This document shows positions 56,501-64,000 of a DNA stretch of 64,000 bases, piece by piece; the stretch's first letter is position 1, and every line of letters starts with the position of its first letter. The stretch covers positions 4,030,001-4,094,000 of the forward strand of contig NC_051099.1 of assembly GCF_901709675.1 (NCBI RefSeq). The letters run 5' to 3'. This DNA comes from Syngnathus acus (Eukaryota > Chordata > Actinopteri > Syngnathiformes > Syngnathidae). Position numbers and translations under genes: made by a program. Under the pieces are notes generated by a model that saw only the letters and a list, made by a program, of their open reading frames with translations, was not told where the DNA came from and searched no databases.

Positions 56501-59090
56501 ACATTAGGTCGATGCGATGGCTGGCGTCCACTCAAGCACCTTGGCCCGAACCTTGGAATTAATAAGGCTGTCATCGGCTGGCTGGACATTTAAGTCCGCT
56601 GCCCATTGTTTCCCCATTCCCAAATAAAAAGGGGGGATTAATTAGCCAGTTGGCACCGTTTGGGTTCTGAGTCCCTCAAGCCGAGTCAGCTCACTGTGTG
56701 ACTGAGCGGCCATATGAAAGTAACGGAGACATTTCACATTGCTGCTCCATCAACTCGGTGTAAACTGCTTTGGCTTTGGCATTAACAGTCCAATAGCAAT
56801 AAACGTAAAGGCAGTTGAGTTCAATTTGCCACGGCACCATTACTACTTTCTTTTCTACTGCCGAGTGCAGCGGGCGGGATGACATTAGCAACATTCCACG
56901 TTTTGTTTCCTCAGCGTTGACATTGAAAACTATGCGCAGACACATCTCTGCCAACGTCGACGCTCGCCTTTCTTTTTTTAGTCCATTTAAGACGGGGCTC
57001 ACAAGTGAAGCCACCTTCACGTCACTTTGAGAGGTTAAATTTAGCCCGGATGCTTAGCAGGTGTAACAAATGTCTGTTCGCCGGAGCCAGCAAAGTCTCC
57101 CCCGCAGATCAGAGCCTGTGTCTGATTACTGTCATGTCGCGCTCGCCACGTTGTTTTCCTTCTCGGCGACGCAGCCGCAGGGGAGCGTCATTGCCGCTTT
57201 TTTTACCTCAGCCCCAAAGAGGTTATTTTTTTTCCACCCGTGTCTGCCGTTTTGTTTGTCCCAAAAAACTAGCTGGATGGTTCTCGACAGGCGCCGGTTA
57301 AATATTTTCAACGGGCATCGTGGCAGCTGCAGTGTGATCGAACACGACTGAATGATCCGATTGGTCTCTTTCTCAGTCTATAATCTTTTTTCTCTCTCAT
57401 AGGGGACACCACACAAAGGATGAGATCCACTCCTTTCCCAACCCCTGCAGAATTGGATGCCTATGCTAAGAAAGTTGCCAACAACCCCCTCACCATCAAA
57501 ATCTTCCCCAACAGCATCAAGGTCCCGCAGCGGAATCACGTCCGGCGTACAGTCAACGGGCTGGACACATCGGGCCAGCGCTACAGTCCTTACCCTTCCT
57601 CTCAGGCCAAGACTGGCCTCCTCGCCATCGTCAAGGTGCCCTCGGTCAAGGGCATCCTGAAAGATTTCGCCGGCGGCCGGTCTCGCTTGCACCCTGAAGT
57701 CATCATGAACCACCTGAGGAGCCCTTACCAAGTGACTTCGACCAGCACTTTAAACCCCCGCCACTCGACTCTGCCCAACCTCCCCCAACCTCAGCAGAGC
57801 TTAGCCCTGCAAGCCCAGGACGCACCTCAGACTCTACAGATGCCACTGGCTCAGCAGCAGAGCCTCAGACACGCTCTCCCCGTGGCCCAGCACTCTCAGG
57901 GCCCGCCTAGACTGCAGACTGTCTCCCAGCACCCAGCCCTCGGCCACCCCTCTGCCGTGCTCCTCCAGCAGCAGCAGCAGCAGCAGCAGCACCTCCAGCA
58001 GCAGCAGCAGCAGCAGCAGCCGCCGCCCGGCCTGCAGGGGAGCAGAAAGCTGCCAGATGGCGATGCACCACCTAACGTGACCGTCTCTACCTCAACCATT
58101 CCACTCCCAATGGCCACGGGGCTGCACCAGGGCCACCAGCCAGACCTGAGCACCATCGTGCACCAGATCAACCAGTTCTGCCAAGCTCGGGCCCAAGGGG
58201 CCGGATCGGCCTCCATGTGCGAGGGCCAGATCGCCAACCCCAGCCCCATCAGTCGCAATCTCCTTATCAGCGCTTGCTCCAGGGTGTCCATGCACAGCAA
58301 CCCGGCCGCCGCCGCGGGCGGCTTCCACCCGCACAACTGCATCCTCGGCCCCCAAGAGAATTCAGCCATCCCGGCGGGAGCCCACCCTTTACCTAGCGTG
58401 ACCATGAACCACTTGCCTTCCAACCACACCGATCTCAAGCAGCAACAGCACCCTCAGCAGCATCTGCACCCAAAACCCAATCAGCAGTTGCAACAAGCCA
58501 ACACACAACAACAGAAGATGCGCTCTTGGAATCCGCAGCATTTGACCCACGTGCCCCATATTCCCAACGGTTGCAAGCAGCCCACCAGGGATGCCGGCTT
58601 CCACTTGACCTACCCCGTGGCGGACATGTGCGTGGGGCATCCGTACATGCTGAAGCCCCCTATAGAAAGGCCCACCCCCTCTCCGCCCGTCAACCACAAC
58701 GGCATGACGGTGGCCCACTACCCAAACGGTCACTACTTCCAGTCCCACATTTGGAACAGCAACATCCTCCCCACACCAAACAGTGACAGCTCCGGGTCTC
58801 AGGACTTAGCCATGCCATTCCACGGGGCGGGCCCGGGGGGCTGCGGCGCACTGGAATGCGGGCCCCCGGGGGCTCCCCATTACAGGCTACCGGCGAGCTC
58901 CTCCACCTCCTCTGCCCAGACTAATCTGATGCAAACCACAGATTACATGGGTGGGGACTTCCAGACGCCCTACTTCCGCGATCAGAATCTCGGGTTAATG
59001 GGCAAGATGCACAGGCCCCCTATGAGCAGGGTGGGGCCGGAGCTCGGGGATGGTCGAAGCGCTCTCATCCAGCATCCAGGGTACAGATAA
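53600..59090 (+). CDS. fam222b: FAM222B (two coding exons)
   Basis: Coding exons 53600-53681 and 57403-59090 join in phase to 589 residues (human 562). The small first exon encodes MLACLPGPGDLPLQLLPHTQ then MNTGLQK, matching the human N-terminus, and the join makes the conserved Trp of QKWDTTQ. The large exon continues with TPAELDAYAKKVANNPLTIK, IFPNSIKVPQRNHVRRTVNG and a proline/histidine/glutamine-rich remainder. The protein is of unknown function; no catalytic motif or membrane segment is visible. A glutamine tract of 8 + His-Leu + 8 (residues 216-233) is coded almost purely by CAG. An internal start at 57420 (residue 34) would also give a plausible protein. The promoter and a non-coding exon probably lie 14 kb upstream. 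ERAL1 is the divergent neighbour, as in human 17q11.2. Confidence 0.95.
53682..57402 (+). other. FAM222B intron between the two coding exons
   Basis: 3.7 kb with no exon supported. It holds G/C homopolymer runs (about 55042, 55400, 56432), several T-runs, and otherwise unique-looking sequence. The acceptor TCTCTCTCATAG is at 57391-57402. Confidence 0.55.
57966..58019 (+). repeat. CAG repeat tract in the FAM222B coding exon
   Basis: Eight CAG codons, CACCTC, then eight more CAG codons. There are no CAA interruptions, so the tract is liable to slippage. Confidence 0.9.
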
Positions 59091-60410
59091 GCTATGGCCT
59101 TGTCTCCGCAAGTTATCAGCCCCCCCCTTTTGTTTAGTCTTAAGAAACCACATGATAACTTGACAAAACTGCTAATCTTAAAGAGGGTAAATGAATATAT
59201 TTAATTCATGAAGGACAGTAGTTTCTTTCTTTTCTTTGATAAATCTTGCAAGTGATCAATTTTTTTTTTTTTTCTTTGGGGGTTAGTGAATGCTTCTACC
59301 TGGAACATTTAGGAATCATGTTCACCTTGTCTACTGTGTGTCATTCCTGCTTTCTGCTCCTCAATACGTACATGTGTGTGCCTGGATCTTGACAGATCCT
59401 GTGTTATTTCCACTTGACACATTTGTAAGTCAATTCCTCACCTAAAAAAAACATCCATTGTTGGATGTGCTGTGAGGAACGTCTGGCGAGGAAAATACTT
59501 TTTCTGTGTGTAATAATCTTGTTTGAAACAGCAGCCAGAGACGTGTGCGCGTGCGTGCTGAGCTTTTACTATTTTCGGATGTAATTATTTATTTGTTATA
59601 ATAGGACTATTGAAACTTGACTCCTTGCTGTTGCTTACAAACGCAATCGGGTTGTTTGTATAAAGCAAGGACCCAGCAGGCAGCGTTGCCATGGCGATGT
59701 GCTCCTGTCCTGCTTCAAATGCTGCAATGAATTCAGGTGTTTTAAAAACTTTTGGGGCTGGGCCAGGAAGGCTTCGGTTATGAAATTCTTTTCAAACAGA
59801 AAGGTCATAAGCGTTAAAGATGGCCTGAGTCTAACAAAGACTTTTTTTTTTTTTTTTTACAGCGCTCAACATAAATGACAGACAGCATGGATTTGTGTTC
59901 AAACATTTGCAAACCACTCCTACCAACAATAGACGGATGGAGAATACGCCATAGGAGAACGAGCAGAACCCGGTTATTATTAAATCCAAATAATAATAAT
60001 TCAACCAAAGGATGACAATTCAGGCTTCTTTTCCAAAGGGCGTGTCGCCATTTATGCCGAGCGCTGCATTGGGAAGACGTGCCATTTTATCTTTTTACAA
60101 AGCTTTTTTTTTTTTCTTCTTCTCCGTAATCCTTGACAAATGTATTACTTGAATGTGGACGATACAATAGTACAAAGTGTTACTAATGTCACGTGGGGAT
60201 CAAACCGAGTGAGTCCCGGGGTGAAACGTGTGCTTGCTACTGATTGTGATGTGAAGACCAAATTGATCACTTGCAAGATGACACGGATGGAAACAAAGCA
60301 GACTTTTTACGTTGAAACAGCAAACGCATTGTTTATTTTATTGTACACTGGCTTACCTACTAGACTACTGTAACATTTAAACTTTAATGATTGTGTGAGT
60401 GTTGCCGGGT

Positions 60411-60445
<35 letters not shown>

Positions 60446-60990
60446 CTGTGATCACGATAAGACCCATGTTCTGTTCACCTACCAACCCCTAAAAAGCCTT
60501 AATTGTTTGGTCCTTGGACTTTCCTTGAGCATGGTTTTAATGAAAACCCCAAATAATGAGAAGGAAGATGGTGAGAATACACAGACACAGCGCTTTTTTT
60601 TTTTGGGTCGGGGGTAATTTTTTATTTTTTTTTTTTCCCCTTTTTATTTTAATTAAATTGTATTGACTAGACAAAGCAATTCCTTAGAGATTTGTTATGG
60701 GAAGCAAGAAAAGGAGCGATACGATAATTATACCGTATTTTTTAGCAATGTGTAGTTACTGAGCTGTATTTTTTTTTTGGCCAATTTTCAAAGCTTCGCT
60801 TTTGCAATTGTGACTATTTATAATACTTGATTTTCTTATTTAAGTCCCCCCCCCCCCTCCTGTTCTGTTGCTGTGAAAAGGAAGAAGGTCCATAGCCTAT
60901 CTTTTTGTCATCTTTCAAGACGGATAAGAAGCAAGAGCGTGAGAGTTGTGCTACTCTTTTTTGTAATATTGTAATAATAAAATAAAATTC
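59091..60990 (+). other. FAM222B 3'UTR
   Basis: About 1.9 kb ending at overlapping AATAAA hexamers (60976-60986). Contains a GT microsatellite at 60413-60441 and long T-runs. No coding feature. Confidence 0.6.
60413..60441 (+). repeat. GT microsatellite
   Basis: About 14 uninterrupted GT units in the FAM222B 3'UTR. Confidence 0.9.
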
Positions 60991-61325
60991 TAATTTATGC
61001 TTTCATATGGGTTTGAGACACTGTTTGGACTTTACGGCGCACACGTTTACAAACGGGAATCATGGCACGAAGACACAGCTATTGCACTCAATTTTAAACA
61101 CCAAATGTGATGTTCGTCACATCATTAATTGTAATTGTTGCAGCAATCTCACACCATTAATCGAGGCCTGCCGCCTCCAAATAGCGACGGGAAGAAGCGA
61201 GCATGTGCTAGATTACACTTGCTTGGCTGTGATGAAATGGAGGTTGCATAAAATCTGGAATCACGACCTTTGTGATGATTACTAATAATAATGCTACTCA
61301 AACCAAGATTTGTGCCACTAATTAT

Positions 61326-61331
61326 TTTATT
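61326..61331 (-). promoter_or_regulatory. TRPV gene poly(A) signal
   Basis: TTTATT on the plus strand, AATAAA on the minus strand. It lies about 340 bp from the FAM222B poly(A) signals, which point the other way. Confidence 0.5.
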
Positions 61332-61727
61332 GCATCGTTACATACAGACTAAAGCACTAATTCTTGATATTTTACGGATATTTCCTTTTAAAAAAGTTGC
61401 ATTTTCTGTGTGTTCACGGTGAAAAGTTGCACATCTCCGTGGACTGTGGTCCTCTTCTGCTCTTTGCAAGTGTGACTCTCCAGCGCCCCCCTGTGGAACA
61501 AAAAGGAAATAGTTGAAACTATTGTCTATGCCAGTGTTTACCAATTCGTTTATTTTAACTATGGCACATAATTGACCACCAAAACAAATCTCATGGTAAA
61601 CTAGTTTACTAATAGATGGACTGGATACACAGATTGAAAAAAAAAAAAAAAATGATACAATAATTTGTTGCCCTATCAAGTGTAATTTGATCATTTTGCC
61701 ACATTACATTGGTCAGTAATCATTGAT

Positions 61728-63930
61728 CTACACATTTCTTTTTTTTTGTGAACCACCGTTTGACTGAATCGGCTGGCCGTCCGACGTCAGTCGTCTCCTT
61801 CGATTACAGTTGCCGGGCTCCTCGTGGATTATGCCCAGGCAGACGTTCCATTTGTTCCAGTTGACTTCCTCCACTCTACCATGACAAGAGAAAACATGCT
61901 TCAATTAGAGGTCAGATGTTTCAAGCTCATCGTTTTCCAAACCTTCCATGAATTCACTTTGTCATTCAAGGTTAATCACAAACCTAAAACATCGACGGTG
62001 ATCTTGTTCAGAAGGTGTGCCCAGATTTTTGTCCACCCCACAGCGAAGCCTCTTCCTCACAAATAATGGCAACTTTCTCTCCATGTCCAGGATGGTGATA
62101 GCCCTCTGACATATGGAAACAAAACACGTCAAACCAAAGCTGCTGAACCTGACCAGCCAGTGTAGCTGACCTGTAGCTTCCAGATGCTCGTGCTCTCCAT
62201 GGTGATCTTCTCCACAGTGCGGTTCATCAGGGCGATGAGCATGTTCAACAGCAGGATGTAAGTGAGAATGATGTAGAAAATGAGCAGAACGTAGAAGACC
62301 TCCTTGTATTGGTACTGCTCGGTGAACTCCATGTCACCCATGCCGATGGTAAACTTGAAGAGCTGCAGCGTAGTGTAGGAGATATTTCGGAAGGTGGGCT
62401 TGATGCACTCGGACTCGGGGTAGGTCGGTCCGAAGAGGCGACCCTTTCCGGTGGTGTTCCGCACAGGAGGCTCAATGAGCAGTGTGACCACAGCTGTGAC
62501 AGAAGATAAAATGTCAACGATTCCATATGGACAAAAATATGAAGAGAAATCTTTCCAAATATGACCATTATTAAAATACAGTAGACTACTAGACCCAAGT
62601 GCGGAGAAAACTAGTAGTCCTACCTGCTGAGAATCCAAACAGGAAGACAACATAGACAAACAGGAAGCGCAGGATATCGCTGAGTATCATCTGCAAAGGA
62701 CGAAAAGGTTCCAAAATGGTTGCTGAAGGCTACCGTATTTTCCGCACTATAAGGCGCACCGGATTATAAGGCGCACCTTCAATGAATGGCCCATTTTAAA
62801 ACTTTGTCCATATATAAGATATATATATATACATTTGGCCTGCGGGCCGGACTTTGGACACGCTTGCTGTAGTGGCTCAATATTGGTCCATATATAAGGC
62901 GCACCTGATTATAAGGCGCACTGTCGGCTTTTGAGAAAATTGGAGGTTCTTAGGTGGGCCTTATAGTGCGGAAAATACGGTACTCTCAGTCCTGATATAC
63001 CTTTTGTATCATGACGCTGTAGATGCCCATGTGTTTGCTGCCCCTGGCAAAGTAGAGCAGGCTGACCCAGCTGAGCGCAAGACACAGCACTAGGAAACCC
63101 AAGTACTCTTGTCTCCCAAGGACATAGAGACCGGCTGCGACCAGGAAGAGGATAGCCTGCACAAAGCTGAAAAAATGTCCATCATATTTCCGCCCTGTGA
63201 TTGGCTGCATTAGATCAGTGCTACTTACAAAAGAATATCATAATATCCATCAATCAGCAAGGTCTGCAGCTTTGGTCGTTTCCTCTTCAGATCTAATAAC
63301 TGCAATATAATATTTTGGATTGTTATGAAGTTGCTGAAAAGGCGAAAGACATTAGATACGTACCCCCATGACAAAGAAATAGAAGTTTGCCAATGTTATT
63401 AGTAGCTGCCCGCAAAGATACAGGTAACCTGAAGTGTTGTGCTCCAGAGGGAACGGTGTCTGGATAGAAAAAATCATTTTAACAATTATGGCGTTTGGGC
63501 ATCAAGATGAAACAACACAGTTTTCGACAGCCACCTTTCCATCCTTTTTATTGTAGGCCACCGCAGTGAAGATAAACAGGTACCCAAAGTAGACCAGGAA
63601 GTTGAGACCAAACATTAAGCCTGCAAACCTCTTCCACTTGTCCTCCAGCAGTTGGTGCAGAGGTTCTGTCTGGAGCATTTCATGGCGGTTCTGGGAGCAG
63701 ACACGGAACATTTAAAAGCAGTCCAGACTACAAGAATGCACTTTAGGACTCACAGGGATGTCACTGCCATAGACCAGTATTTCCAGGACAGACTTGCTGT
63801 CCGCAGAGTCCACTGAGGCCAAGTCGTATAAAGAGCTCTGGACTGGCCCGTAAACCCACTCGGTGAATTTACGAGACAAATGCTTGGTGTGGCACTCCTG
63901 GAACTCGCGCTTCAGGATGTGTGCGAAAAG
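61728..63930 (-). CDS. trpv1: TRPV1-type cation channel, 3' half (partial; 5' part beyond the window)
   Basis: Minus-strand exons seen: 63930-63754, 63690-63535, 63459-63364, 63299-63229, 63166-63001, 62690-62624, 62493-62171, 62105-61984, and 61875 to a stop at 61728. The encoded part covers the end of the ankyrin domain ([29 protein letters not shown]), S1-S6, the pore with selectivity filter [10 protein letters not shown]6 ([12 protein letters not shown]) and the TRP box [12 protein letters not shown]. The C-terminal [10 protein letters not shown] and [10 protein letters not shown] match TRPV1 rather than TRPV4-6. TRPV1-group channels pass calcium and sodium in sensory cells in response to heat, acid or ligands. 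After S6 the usual Gly-Glu-Thr is Asn-Arg-Thr. The 3' end is uncertain: the last exon may read to the stop at 61728, or splice at about 61817 to an exon near 61495. TRPV1 against another TRPV1-3 paralogue is not settled. Confidence 0.85.
62731..62982 (-). mobile_element. MITE copy 3, filling a TRPV intron
   Basis: Inverted relative to copies 1 and 2, with the same perfect TA-flanked ends (TACCGTATTTTCCGCACTAT and its complement). It occupies 252 bp of a 310-bp intron (62691-63000), leaving 40 bp and 18 bp to the splice sites. Confidence 0.8.
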
Positions 63931-64000
63931 CTGCCAAAAGGAACATGACATGTTTGTAAAGGCTCATCTAGTCATGCAAAATATTTAATCTACAAATGTG

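Noticed and set aside
57896-58438. 180-residue minus-strand frame with a poly-cysteine run
   Set aside because: Antisense shadow of the FAM222B CAG tract and its GC-rich surroundings.

Overview
The window is genomic DNA from a bony fish, almost certainly a teleost. The genes are vertebrate genes with many short GT-AG introns, and the non-coding DNA carries poly-T/poly-C tracts, a GT microsatellite and fold-back (MITE-like) repeats. I read eight protein-coding genes (one cut by the right edge) and one microRNA cluster. Six of the genes are built from small exons that I placed by splice sites and reading phase. In every gene the exon lengths sum to an open frame, except for the still uncertain 3' end of the TRPV gene.

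Layout. 0.2-1.7 kb: PIGW (+), coding region in a single exon. 3.3-6.2 kb: GGNBP2 (+). 7.2-14.5 kb: DHRS11 (+), with a 5.5 kb repeat-bearing first intron. 16.2-20.3 kb: an SLC6-family sodium/chloride-coupled transporter (-) of amino-acid/GABA type that I cannot name. 22.1-29.9 kb: FLOT2 (+), with a pair of alternative third exons. 32.6-33.1 kb: mir-144 and mir-451 (+) behind a GATA/CACCC promoter-like block. 34.4-36.8 kb: ERAL1 (-). 39.4-59.1 kb: FAM222B (+), with a non-coding first exon, a 14 kb intron, a short first coding exon at 53.6 kb and one large last exon. 61.3-63.9 kb: the 3' half of a TRPV1-type cation channel (-), tail to tail with FAM222B.

Synteny. From memory, PIGW-GGNBP2-DHRS11 matches a human 17q12 block, and FLOT2-mir144/451-ERAL1-FAM222B matches a human 17q11.2 block in the same relative orientations. 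The transporter gene sits at the join.

The genes do not form one pathway. They cover GPI-anchor lipid acylation (PIGW), a gametogenetin-binding protein (GGNBP2), carbonyl/steroid reduction (DHRS11), solute uptake, membrane-raft scaffolding (FLOT2), erythroid microRNAs, mitochondrial small-ribosomal-subunit assembly (ERAL1), a low-complexity protein of unknown function (FAM222B) and a sensory cation channel. The points most worth a second look are the FLOT2 exon pair, whose frame makes the two exons mutually exclusive; the altered end of mature miR-451 with its compact erythroid promoter; and MITE copies that fill two otherwise tiny introns.
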